Part shown: positions 7,186 through 14,710 of the stretch, in pieces
Position numbering within the stretch: the first letter of the stretch is position 1
Layout of the letters: every line of letters begins with the position of its first letter
DNA from: a virus
Strand: one strand, 5' to 3'
IMG/VR virus record: IMGVR_UViG_3300010885_022324
Location: 1 to 20,375 of that record
DNA length: 20,375 nucleotides
Program-made: the position numbers and the translations under genes
Notes under the pieces: generated by a model
Seen by the model: the letters and a program-made list of their open reading frames with translations, nothing else
What the model was told of the DNA's origin: nothing
The model's database searches: none

Positions 7186-7741
7186 TCTTGATGAGTCTAG
7201 TGGCTACAGCCTAGCCGGTAGCTTTACTCGCGATCTCATAGCCAGCAAGGTTTGGTTGCTCGACAAACTAGAACAAATACAACCGCATTATACCACCATG
7301 TATATCTTAGGATCATGGTATGGCAACCTAGCAGTGTATATGACTCTACAACCTACAATCCGAGTTGATCGTATTATCAATGTAGAAACCGATACAGAAA
7401 TGCTAGATACCAGTCAAAATATCCTGGATCTCGTTGGTGCCAAAAACGTCAAATCGATGTTGGCCGACGCCAACGAACTAGACTACAGACAGTTAGGTAG
7501 TGCCGGTGTTGTGGTCAATACCAGCCTGACCGAAATGCCAGAAAAAGAGTGGTTTAAACATATACCAGCCGGTACTGTTGTGGCCTTGCAGGCCAGAGAT
7601 CAAGATCCCGGTGTAGAATATCACAGTGCCCAAGATATACAACGCAAATATCCGTTGAGTCGAGTCCTATATTACGGTAGCATGCAGTTACGTGATCCAG
7701 AAATCGAATACACACGCTACATGACCATTGGCATCAAGTAG
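7145..7741 (+). CDS. SAM-dependent methyltransferase-like protein (LGSWYG type)
   Basis: A 198-residue protein with a class I (Rossmann-like) methyltransferase layout. Residues 52-62 (MYILGSWYGNL) occupy the position of the glycine-rich SAM-binding loop, with G56 and G60. A second strand ending VETD (E81) would bind the SAM ribose. VVVNTSLTEMP (residues about 122-132) lies where motif IV is expected, and AGTVVALQARD follows as the next strand. I recall a family with ILGSWYG and a later INTSxxHM-like motif in phages and proteobacteria, of unknown substrate. The catalytic target cannot be inferred. Two starts are possible: ATG 7145, or GTG 7151, which is better spaced from GAGG at 7138-7141. 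The gene overlaps the preceding 25-residue frame. Confidence 0.6.
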   Translation: MAVILQDFHTHQSNLDESSGYSLAGSFTRDLIASKVWLLDKLEQIQPHYTTMYILGSWYGNLAVYMTLQPTIRVDRIINVETDTEMLDTSQNILDLVGAKNVKSMLADANELDYRQLGSAGVVVNTSLTEMPEKEWFKHIPAGTVVALQARDQDPGVEYHSAQDIQRKYPLSRVLYYGSMQLRDPEIEYTRYMTIGIK

Positions 7742-7752
7742 AATTTGTCCTT

Positions 7753-7770
7753 GGTAATCGATTTATTGCC
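7753..7770. other. Weak hairpin in intergenic gap
   Basis: GGTAAT at 7753-7758 can pair with ATTGCC at 7765-7770 (one G-U pair) around a six-base loop, in the 57-base gap before the radical SAM gene. It lacks a following T-run, so it is not a classical intrinsic terminator. It could be an RNA-stability or attenuation element, or chance. Confidence 0.25.
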
Positions 7771-7787
7771 GTAAACTATTAAGTGAG

Positions 7788-7795
7788 TTAAATAC
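7788..7795 (+). promoter_or_regulatory. TTAAATAC motif, possible late promoter
   Basis: TTAAATAC ends three bases before the ATG at 7799, the same spacing as CTAAATAC before the ATG at 2169. It resembles the T4 late box TATAAATA. With so short a distance the message would be almost leaderless. Weak evidence. Confidence 0.22.
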
Positions 7796-7798
7796 CTA

Positions 7799-8848
7799 AT
7801 GCATCAAGACATCATAAAATTTTGGAAATACAGTCCTGTCAAAAAACCCAAATACAAGGGAAAATTTTGTTATAAACCATTTGAAGTCATACAAATTGAC
7901 GGCGACGGTGATGTGCAATTATGTACCTGCGCAATACACATGCCCTATACCCTTGGCAACATCTATCAAGACACTTTACAAGATATTTGGCTTAGCGAAG
8001 GTGCTAATCGCGTAAGGCAAGCAGTAGCCGACGAAGATTTTACCTATTGTAGTTGGAGTTGCGATTTTTTGCATACTCTACCCAATCGTCCAGCCGTGTT
8101 ACCCGTTGTTCAAGATTTTCCAAAAACTATCAAACTAAATATGGATCTTAGTTGTAATTTAAAATGCCCAAGTTGTCGAGAAGGCATTATCATTGAAAAA
8201 AACTCAACAAAAATTGACAAACAAATTGAATTATACAATCAAATAATACAATGGGGTATGGATGATCCTACTAAGATTTTAAAAATAATCCCAATGGGCA
8301 GCGGCGAAATTTTTGCCAGCCACAGCGGATTGGCTTTTTTGAAGTTATTAAAAGATTATCCTTACAATAATATCAAACTAGATATTACCACCAACGGAAC
8401 GTTGATCTACCGCAATCGTGAACTGCTTACTAGTATCAGACATTTAATTAATTCTTTTTCTATTAGTATCGATGCTTCAACACCCGAGACCTATGCTGTT
8501 GTTCGAGGAGGGGATTGGAATGAATTATTATTAGGATTAGAATTTATAAAAAATACTATTACAAAAAATTTGACTTTTAGATTTTGTATACAGAAAAACA
8601 ACTATCACGAAATTGAATCGTTTGCCGATTTTACTAGTCAGTATAATGCAGCTATAGTCTATCAAAAGCTCTTAGATTGGGGTCATTGGGATATAGCATG
8701 GTGGCATGATAATAATGTATTAGATCGATCTCGAGATACATTTAATCTAACACTTGATAGTATCCAACGAGTAAAATTGAAATATCCAAAATTGGGCTTT
8801 GCTGCTGAAATTAGCAAGTACTTGGAACAACGTAAAAAATCACCTTAG
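7799..8848 (+). CDS. Radical SAM protein with N-terminal SPASM-like cysteines
   Basis: A 349-residue protein. The N-terminal part has a SPASM-like pattern: C24 in FCYKPF, then IDGDGDVQLCTC with C42 and C44, a GNIYQDTLQDIW segment, and C84 and C88 in YCSWSC. The radical SAM cluster motif CxxxCxxC is C119-NLK-C123-PS-C126, followed by a glycine loop (MGSGE) and TNGTL. This order (SPASM first, radical SAM after) is the reverse of the usual C-terminal SPASM maturases. The enzyme would bind a 4Fe-4S cluster and an auxiliary cluster to generate a 5'-deoxyadenosyl radical; the substrate may be a peptide, sugar or nucleotide and is unknown. It is visibly AT-richer than the replication genes and sits with a glycosyltransferase-like gene, suggesting one cassette. 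No clear ribosome binding site precedes ATG 7799. Confidence 0.75.
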   Translation: MHQDIIKFWKYSPVKKPKYKGKFCYKPFEVIQIDGDGDVQLCTCAIHMPYTLGNIYQDTLQDIWLSEGANRVRQAVADEDFTYCSWSCDFLHTLPNRPAVLPVVQDFPKTIKLNMDLSCNLKCPSCREGIIIEKNSTKIDKQIELYNQIIQWGMDDPTKILKIIPMGSGEIFASHSGLAFLKLLKDYPYNNIKLDITTNGTLIYRNRELLTSIRHLINSFSISIDASTPETYAVVRGGDWNELLLGLEFIKNTITKNLTFRFCIQKNNYHEIESFADFTSQYNAAIVYQKLLDWGHWDIAWWHDNNVLDRSRDTFNLTLDSIQRVKLKYPKLGFAAEISKYLEQRKKSP

Positions 8849-8857
8849 GACCGCAAA

Positions 8858-9928
8858 ATGCTAGTACCGTTACCAGTAGAAGGAACACAAGATACCATTC
8901 CTTCTTTTCCAGGCTATGAATGGATTAAAAAGTTACCCAATAAACGAATCTATTTTGCATTATTTCAACGCTGGCCAACTATAAATAGGTCAACTCAAAA
9001 TCTGCCTGCTGGGCACGATTATTATATTGTAAGTTTTCATCTAGAAGCAGTAGATATAGCCTGGTTAAAAAAACAACAAGTAACGGGTCCAATTATTGTA
9101 TTAACCGATGGGCAAAGTTATAATTTTAAAATTCCAGGTGTGCATTTTTTACCATTTTTTTATTGGCATTATCAGTTCAAAAACATGCACAAAGTGTTTG
9201 GTATCAAAGAAAAAACAAATCCTCAATATAAATTCAGTGCAGTATGTAATCGTATTAGTCAAAGTAAAGTATGGATAACGACCAAATTATTAGAAACTGC
9301 GAGAGAATCATCTTTAATAGTATTGAATTCTTGGCTTGAAGAAAAAAATGTGCATGGATGGCAGGCAACCGGTAATGTAACATTAGATCAACTAACACAA
9401 CTGTTCCGCGATCGGTATCTTAGTCAAGAAATAAAAATTGACGACTTTGATAATGCAACTCAAAATTATCAAAGTATAACCGGTAATCCCTGGCAACCGT
9501 TGTATCAAGACTGTGCTGTACATTTTACAAATGAAAGTTTTCACTACAGCCGAATGATCGAAGATGAACAAGAATACATTTGGCCCGGACCCTTTGTCAC
9601 GGAAAAAACTTTAAAATGTCTGCTAGGTGGTACGGCATTTGTGTCAGTTGGGCAGTTTGAAACGTATCGTACTTTAGAAACGTTAGGATTCCAATTTAAT
9701 TACGATTTTGATACTGCCTGGGATTCAGATCCGGGTAATTTATCTAGAGCAGAAAGCATTGTTACTTTAATTGATGATTTGAATCAATTTACTGTAGAAC
9801 AACTAGTAAATAAAACCGAAGACAGTACCAGATACAATCAAAATCATATCCTATCTGGTAGATTCTTTGATCAATGCCAACAAAAAAACGAAGAGTCAAT
9901 TGCCCAAATTTTCAATTTAATCAGTTGA
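8858..9928 (+). CDS. Glycosyltransferase-like phage protein (GT10-like C-terminal motif)
   Basis: A 356-residue protein. Its C-terminal half has a motif PGPFVTEKTLKCLLGG (about residues 244-259, T248-E249-K250) followed by TAFVSVGQFETYRTLETLGF. This pattern, in which T/S-E-K starts the helix that holds the nucleotide-sugar, is seen in GT10-like and related phage and bacterial glycosyltransferase-type proteins. A DTAWDSDPGN segment follows, like the tail of those families. The N-terminal part is not recognised and no signal peptide is present. Acceptor and donor are unknown. It follows the radical SAM gene by nine bases, with AGGA overlapping that gene's stop and ATG 8858 about seven bases on, so the two are probably co-translated. 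It is AT-rich. Confidence 0.55.
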   Translation: MLVPLPVEGTQDTIPSFPGYEWIKKLPNKRIYFALFQRWPTINRSTQNLPAGHDYYIVSFHLEAVDIAWLKKQQVTGPIIVLTDGQSYNFKIPGVHFLPFFYWHYQFKNMHKVFGIKEKTNPQYKFSAVCNRISQSKVWITTKLLETARESSLIVLNSWLEEKNVHGWQATGNVTLDQLTQLFRDRYLSQEIKIDDFDNATQNYQSITGNPWQPLYQDCAVHFTNESFHYSRMIEDEQEYIWPGPFVTEKTLKCLLGGTAFVSVGQFETYRTLETLGFQFNYDFDTAWDSDPGNLSRAESIVTLIDDLNQFTVEQLVNKTEDSTRYNQNHILSGRFFDQCQQKNEESIAQIFNLIS

Positions 9929-9952
9929 CTTTCCATATTAATCGTGTATAAT
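9925..9952 (+). promoter_or_regulatory. Strong sigma70-type promoter
   Basis: TTGACT (9925-9930) and a perfect TATAAT (9947-9952) are separated by 16 bases, and the predicted start near 9959 lies about 19 bases before the ATG at 9978. An AGGAG ribosome binding site (9967-9971) follows. The -35 box overlaps the end of the previous gene. This is the clearest promoter in the window and would be read by host sigma70 RNA polymerase, giving early or middle expression of the replication operon. Confidence 0.8.
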
Positions 9953-9977
9953 AGTAAAACTTACACAGGAGAATTAA

Positions 9978-10241
9978 ATGTCCAATAGTAGAATTTTTAG
10001 TGGTACAGAACAGATCAAACTTACTCAAGTGATCAACGAAGGCATGCAAGTCATGATGGAGATTGAGACCTTAACCGGCGGTCTCAATGACACAGTCAAA
10101 GCCATTGCTGAGGAAATGGATATCAAACCCAACATTCTCAAGAAAGCTATCAAGCTAGCACACAAGAGCGAATTTGGTCGCGAACAACAAGATCACGAAT
10201 TGTTAGAAACAATTTTAACAACTGTAGGTAAGACCCTATAA
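9978..10241 (+). CDS. dsbA: DsbA-like double-stranded DNA-binding protein, late transcription
   Basis: An 87-residue helical protein. The central region NDTVKAIAEEMDIKPNILKKAIKLAHKSEF reads as a helix-turn-helix-like segment, and the family resembles the small T4 DsbA protein, which binds double-stranded DNA and assists late transcription. The T4 sequence is only distantly similar, so the name rests on family resemblance I recall from marine T4-like phages and is tentative. It lies immediately after the sigma70-type promoter, with AGGAG six bases before the ATG, and is the first gene of the polymerase operon. A TATAAATA box overlaps its stop codon. Confidence 0.55.
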   Translation: MSNSRIFSGTEQIKLTQVINEGMQVMMEIETLTGGLNDTVKAIAEEMDIKPNILKKAIKLAHKSEFGREQQDHELLETILTTVGKTL

Positions 10242-10244
10242 ATA
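10237..10244 (+). promoter_or_regulatory. TATAAATA box, T4-type late promoter candidate
   Basis: A perfect TATAAATA overlaps the TAA of the DsbA-like gene. This is the T4 late promoter consensus. It would start transcripts around 10250, giving a leader of about 70 bases before the DNA polymerase TTG start. It could equally be a chance AT-rich string or a sigma70 -10-like box, so confidence is limited. Confidence 0.4.
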
Positions 10245-10289
10245 TTGTTTTCAACAACAATCGAGTCGTTCACGTTACGAACATGAATC

Positions 10290-10305
10290 ATGGCTAACCG
10301 GCCAT
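10290..10305 (+). promoter_or_regulatory. Hairpin just before the DNA polymerase ribosome binding site
   Basis: ATGGC (10290-10294) pairs with GCCAT (10301-10305) around the six-base loop TAACCG. The stem ends four bases before GGAG (10310-10313), the Shine-Dalgarno sequence of the TTG-started polymerase gene. T4 gp43 represses its own mRNA by binding a five-pair hairpin with an eight-base loop next to its ribosome binding site. The position and size here are alike, so this is a candidate translational operator. Upstream, ATTGTT/AACAAT (10244-10261) can also pair. Confidence 0.45.
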
Positions 10306-10319
10306 AAACGGAGAAAAAT

Positions 10320-12977
10320 TTGAGTTATGTAGATGCACTTTTTGATCGTGAACACGATCGTATTCATGTAGTTGAACGGAAGGATGGTCAAAGACACTAT
10401 CAAGAATATTCAGCCAACTACATCTTTTACTACGAGGATCCTCGTGGTAAATTCCAAAGCCTTTTTGGCACGCCTGTCAGCAGATTCAGCACACGCAACA
10501 ACAAAGAGTTTCGCAAAGAAATTCGCATACAGTCGGGCAAACAACTGTATGAGTCGGATATCAATCCAATCTTTCGTTGCTTAGAAGAAAACTACAAAGG
10601 ACAAGATGGTCCTCGACTAAACGTAGCGTTCTTTGACATTGAGGTAGACTTTGACCCCGAACGTGGTTTTAGTCCAACAACAGATCCATTCAATGCTATC
10701 ACTGCCATTTCAGTGTATCTGCAATGGTTAGAACAAATGGTCACCTTGGTTGTTCCACCCAAGCACATGAGTCGTGAGACTGCGGACGAGATTGCTAAGG
10801 AGTTTGAAAACTGTATCATCTTTGAACGTGAAGATGAAATGTTAAAAACATTCTTAGACTTGATTGAAGACGCCGATGCAATATCAGGATGGAATTCAGA
10901 GGGCTATGATATACCTTACACTGTAAATCGTGTCACTAGAATCCTCAGCAAAGACGACACACGGCGTTTTTGTTTGTGGAATCAGTATCCTAAGAAACGC
11001 ACATTTGAACGCTTTGGTGCTGAAAATGAAACCTATGATTTGATCGGCCGGGTGCATATGGATTATATGCAACTGTATCGCAAATACACTTATGAAGAAC
11101 GTCATAGTTATAGTTTGGATGCCATTGCTGAATACGAGCTACAAGAAACCAAGACAGTATTCGAAGGCACGTTAGATCAACTGTATAATCAAAACTTTAA
11201 AAAGTTTATTGAATACAACAGACAAGATACGATGATTCTAGCCAAGCTGGATAAGAAACTTAAATTCTTAGATCTTGCCAACACACTAGCACATGAGAAT
11301 ACTGTGTTGCTACAGACCACCATGGGTGCTGTGGCTGTAACTGAACAGGCCATTATCAATGAAGCACACGAACGTGGCATGGTTGTGCCCAATCGCAAAG
11401 AACGCTACAGTGATGAGGACACGCAGGCCGCTGGTGCATATGTGGCGTTTCCAAAGAAAGGCATCCATGAGTATGTGGGTAGTATAGATATTAACAGTTT
11501 GTATCCAAGTGCCATTAGAGCACTTAATATGGGTCCTGAAACTATCGTAGGACAACTCAGACCAATAATGACTGAACGTTACATCGGCGATAAGATGCGG
11601 GCAGGTAGTAGTTTTGCCGGTGCATGGGAAGGCCTGTTTGGCAGTTTAGAATACGAAGCAGTTATGAATACCGAAGTTGGCACAGAAATTACTATTGACT
11701 GGAAAGATGGTGAAGAGAGTGTGCATAGTGCAGCTGACGTATGGAAGATAATTTTTGATAGTAACCACCCTTGGATGATCACTGCCAACGGCACTATCTT
11801 TACCTATGAGAAAGAAGCAGTTATTCCTGGCTTGTTAAAACGCTGGTATGCCGAGCGTAAAGAAATGCAGGCCAAATTGAAAGAATGTAAAAATGCAGAA
11901 GATGAAGAATATTGGGACAAACGACAACTCGTTAAAAAAATTAATCTTAACAGTCTCTATGGTGCTATCCTTAACCCTGGTTGCCGCTTTTTTGATAAGC
12001 GTATTGGACAGTCCACAACTCTTACTGGTCGTGCCATTGCCAAGCACATGGATGCTTATGTAAATGAATGTATTACTGGTGAATACGACCACACAGGCGA
12101 AGCAATCATCTACGGTGACACAGACTCTTGTTATTTTACAGCCTATCCTATACTACAAAAAGAAATAGAAGCAGGTAACATGACCTGGAACAGAGAAATT
12201 GCTGTGCAACTGTATAACAGTATTGCCGATCAAGTTAACGATAGCTTCCCAGGATTTATGGAACAAGCATTCCATGTGCCACGTGAAATGGGCGATGTAA
12301 TCAAAGGTGGTCGAGAGATTGTGGCCAGCAAAGGCTTGTTTATTACTAAAAAACGTTATGCTGTCATGTATTATGACAAAGAAAACAAGCGTGTAGACAC
12401 ACACGGATCGCCTGGCAAAGTAAAAGCCATGGGCCTTGATCTCAAACGCAGCGACACTCCTAAGGTCATTCAAGAATTCCTAAGTAAAATCCTAGACGAA
12501 GTGCTGATCGGCACCAGTCGTGAAGACATCATTGAAAAGATTCGCGAGTTTAAGTATTTGTTCAAAGAACGTCCAGGTTGGGAAAAAGGATCACCCAAAC
12601 GGGTAAACAACTTGACCAAATACGGCAAGGAAGAAGAACGCCTAGGTAAAGCCAACATGCCAGGGCATGTTCGTGCGGCACTTAACTGGAATAATCTACG
12701 CAGGATGAATGGCGACAAGTATAGTATGCAGATCGTAGACGGAATGAAAACTATTGTATGTAAACTCAAGAGTAATCCACTGGGATGGACCAGCATTGGT
12801 TATCCCACAGATGAACAACACTTGCCGCAATGGTTTAAAGAATTGCCATTTGCTGACAGCGAAATGGAAGCCACAGTAGTAGATCAAAAATTAGACAACT
12901 TGTTAGGTGTATTAGAGTGGGACCTAGCGTCAGCTACTAATACTGAAAACACTTTCCAGACCTTATTCGAGTGGTAA
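10320..12977 (+). CDS. 43: Replicative family B DNA polymerase (T4 gp43 type)
   Basis: An 885-residue DNA-dependent DNA polymerase with a proofreading 3'-5' exonuclease, near the length of T4 gp43 (898). Exonuclease motifs: D106-I-E108 in FFDIEVDFD (Exo I), N192...D197 in GWNSEGYD (Exo II), and YNRQD with D303 (Exo III). Polymerase motifs: motif A DINSLYPS with D390, motif B KINLNSLYG with N544, and motif C YGDTDS with D600 and D602; KKRYAV follows, as in family B enzymes. All catalytic residues look intact. The start is a TTG at 10320, supported by GGAG six bases upstream and an N-terminal sequence that fits gp43. It should work with the sliding clamp encoded at 13985. It is preceded by a structured leader and followed one base later by the methyltransferase-like gene. 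Confidence 0.97.
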   Translation: MSYVDALFDREHDRIHVVERKDGQRHYQEYSANYIFYYEDPRGKFQSLFGTPVSRFSTRNNKEFRKEIRIQSGKQLYESDINPIFRCLEENYKGQDGPRLNVAFFDIEVDFDPERGFSPTTDPFNAITAISVYLQWLEQMVTLVVPPKHMSRETADEIAKEFENCIIFEREDEMLKTFLDLIEDADAISGWNSEGYDIPYTVNRVTRILSKDDTRRFCLWNQYPKKRTFERFGAENETYDLIGRVHMDYMQLYRKYTYEERHSYSLDAIAEYELQETKTVFEGTLDQLYNQNFKKFIEYNRQDTMILAKLDKKLKFLDLANTLAHENTVLLQTTMGAVAVTEQAIINEAHERGMVVPNRKERYSDEDTQAAGAYVAFPKKGIHEYVGSIDINSLYPSAIRALNMGPETIVGQLRPIMTERYIGDKMRAGSSFAGAWEGLFGSLEYEAVMNTEVGTEITIDWKDGEESVHSAADVWKIIFDSNHPWMITANGTIFTYEKEAVIPGLLKRWYAERKEMQAKLKECKNAEDEEYWDKRQLVKKINLNSLYGAILNPGCRFFDKRIGQSTTLTGRAIAKHMDAYVNECITGEYDHTGEAIIYGDTDSCYFTAYPILQKEIEAGNMTWNREIAVQLYNSIADQVNDSFPGFMEQAFHVPREMGDVIKGGREIVASKGLFITKKRYAVMYYDKENKRVDTHGSPGKVKAMGLDLKRSDTPKVIQEFLSKILDEVLIGTSREDIIEKIREFKYLFKERPGWEKGSPKRVNNLTKYGKEEERLGKANMPGHVRAALNWNNLRRMNGDKYSMQIVDGMKTIVCKLKSNPLGWTSIGYPTDEQHLPQWFKELPFADSEMEATVVDQKLDNLLGVLEWDLASATNTENTFQTLFEW

Positions 12978-12978
12978 C

Positions 12979-13950
12979 ATGAAACTAAGTGAACTAGTTG
13001 CCTATAAAAATCTATTAGATCTTACAAGTGCTCGAGCCACTCAGGATACAACTAGTCAAGATCTTAATCGTATTATACATACCGTGGACAGTCGTGAAAT
13101 ACAAATGTCTGATCATTTATTAATGCATAAAAATAATCTAAGTCAAACATTTGATTTATTTGAACAAGAACTAGATAATTTAAAACAACAACTTAATGAA
13201 ATGATAACTGAAGCTGAAAAACCCATGTTTCAGCAAAGCTACAGACTATATGAAGAAGAAAAAACACATGTTGATTCAGAACAAATGTATAAAGACCATA
13301 CTGAGTATGTATTAAATAGGCGTTTAAAAGTTACCGATGAAAATTATCAAATATTCTTAGCCAGGCTCATGACCTACACCAATTGGCAACATGCAGGCAT
13401 GGTATTACATCCAGGCCGAGAATCATTTATCAATCATATGGTAACCAATGATCCATTATACATTGTAGATGAAAATTATGATTTAATACAACCAGCAATA
13501 AGTCAATTCAACGAATTTTATCAAACTCGCTTACGCATCAGTACAGTAAAAGAAGCCGCCAATACACCCTGGTTGACCAAAATACCCAATGGACAACTGG
13601 GTGTATGTCTTGCCTATAACTTTTTTAACTACAAACCATTTGAAGTTGTAAAGCAGTACCTGTTTGAAATTTATCAAAAACTCAAACCTGGCGGTACTTT
13701 AATTATGACATTTAACGATTGTGACAGATACGCAGCGGTACAGCTGGTCGAACAGTTTTATACCGCATACACGCCTGGAAATATGTTGCGAGGTTGGGCC
13801 AACCATGTAGGATTTAAAGAAATCTTTTGCTACCACAACGACGGTCCTAGTACATGGATCGAATTACAAAAACCTGGGGACTTGACATCATTGCGTGGAG
13901 GCCAGTCCCTAGCAAGAATATTACCTAAACCTGTTGCAGAATCTAAATAA
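12979..13950 (+). CDS. Methyltransferase-fold-like protein with N-terminal coiled coil
   Basis: A 323-residue protein. Residues about 40-100 form a charged coiled coil (SQTFDLFEQELDNLKQQLNE). The C-terminal two-thirds resemble a Rossmann-type class I methyltransferase: VCLAYNFFNYKPF near residue 209, then YQKLKPGGTLIMTFNDCD with L235-K-P-G-G, the usual post-core loop and strand. However, the GxGxG SAM-binding motif is not seen at the expected place; PLYIVDENYD may be its degenerate counterpart, so catalysis is doubtful. I recall the C-terminal ELQKPGDLTSLRGGQ motif as typical of marine T4-like phages. It starts one base after the polymerase stop, with only a weak ribosome binding site, so it is probably translationally coupled to the polymerase. 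Its role is unknown. Confidence 0.6.
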   Translation: MKLSELVAYKNLLDLTSARATQDTTSQDLNRIIHTVDSREIQMSDHLLMHKNNLSQTFDLFEQELDNLKQQLNEMITEAEKPMFQQSYRLYEEEKTHVDSEQMYKDHTEYVLNRRLKVTDENYQIFLARLMTYTNWQHAGMVLHPGRESFINHMVTNDPLYIVDENYDLIQPAISQFNEFYQTRLRISTVKEAANTPWLTKIPNGQLGVCLAYNFFNYKPFEVVKQYLFEIYQKLKPGGTLIMTFNDCDRYAAVQLVEQFYTAYTPGNMLRGWANHVGFKEIFCYHNDGPSTWIELQKPGDLTSLRGGQSLARILPKPVAESK

Positions 13951-13962
13951 CCCCTGTATAAT
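13934..13962 (+). promoter_or_regulatory. Sigma70-type promoter before the sliding clamp
   Basis: A perfect TATAAT at 13957-13962 has a poor -35-like TTGCAG at 13934-13939, 17 bases upstream. A transcript start near 13970 would precede the AAGGAG ribosome binding site (13971-13976) and the ATG at 13985. Much of it overlaps the 3' end of the previous gene. It is weaker than the promoter at 9925-9952. Confidence 0.55.
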
Positions 13963-13984
13963 CAAACAATAAGGAGAATTGCCC

Positions 13985-14707
13985 ATGAGAGATCATTTAT
14001 TAGACTTAGTAGAACACACACATAAATTAGGTGTCATTGACCTGGTTAAAATTACCGGTGACGATAAGTCATCTGAAATCTTTGGTGTTGCTGAAGATCG
14101 TAGCGTAGTAGTAGAAGGCAAGTATGCCAATCCAGTTCCAGAATTTATTGGCTTGTTTGGCATGCCAAATTTGGCTAAACTCAACATCCTGTTGAACTTG
14201 CCAGAGTACAAAGAAGGTGCTGACCTTAGCGTTACAAAAAAAGATACAGGAGCACCCGATGGTATTAGTTTTCAAAATGCCACAAAGGATTTTAAAAACA
14301 CATATCGTTTCATGGCCAGTGAGATTGTAACTGAAAAGGCCAAGACAGTCAAATTTAAAGGTGTCAACTGGCACATTGAATTTGAACCAACTGTAGCCTC
14401 TATCCAGCGATTAAAAATGCAAGCCAGTGCCAACGCCGAAGAAGTTAATTTCCAAGCCAAAACTGAAAATGGCGACTTGAAGTTTTTCTTTGGTGATCAT
14501 AGCACACACGCTGGTAACTTTGTATTTCAATCCGGAGTAACAGGCACTCTTAAACGCACATGGTCGTGGCCAATTAAAACAGTGATTAGCATTCTTGACC
14601 TCACTGGCGACAAAGTAATGAAGATCAGTGACGACGGTGCGGCTCAAATTACTGTTGATTCAGGAATTGCCGTTTACACTTATATTATTCCAGCACAATC
14701 TAAATAA
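13985..14707 (+). CDS. 45: Sliding clamp, T4 gp45/PCNA type
   Basis: A 240-residue protein beginning at ATG 13985 with AAGGAG eight bases upstream; an in-frame TTG at 13979 is rejected because it would lie too close to the ribosome binding site. The sequence has the two-domain, strand-rich pattern of DNA sliding clamps: hydrophobic alternation, VKFKGVNWHIEF in the middle, and a C-terminal WPIKTVISILDLTGDKVMKISDDG followed by VDSGIAVYTYIIPA. This resembles the PCNA/gp45 C-terminus. Clamps encircle DNA and hold the polymerase; its partner is the gp43-type polymerase upstream. Identity is from fold-like pattern and my memory of marine T4-like clamps, not from exact alignment. It has its own promoter. 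Confidence 0.75.
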   Translation: MRDHLLDLVEHTHKLGVIDLVKITGDDKSSEIFGVAEDRSVVVEGKYANPVPEFIGLFGMPNLAKLNILLNLPEYKEGADLSVTKKDTGAPDGISFQNATKDFKNTYRFMASEIVTEKAKTVKFKGVNWHIEFEPTVASIQRLKMQASANAEEVNFQAKTENGDLKFFFGDHSTHAGNFVFQSGVTGTLKRTWSWPIKTVISILDLTGDKVMKISDDGAAQITVDSGIAVYTYIIPAQSK

Positions 14708-14710
14708 TTA

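Noticed and set aside
13882-13887. TTGACA box before the sliding clamp.
   Set aside because: No -10 box sits at 16-18 bases downstream; the TATAAT at 13957 is too far away.
13979-13987. TTG 13979 as start of the sliding clamp.
   Set aside because: It lies two bases after AAGGAG, too close; ATG 13985 has ideal spacing.
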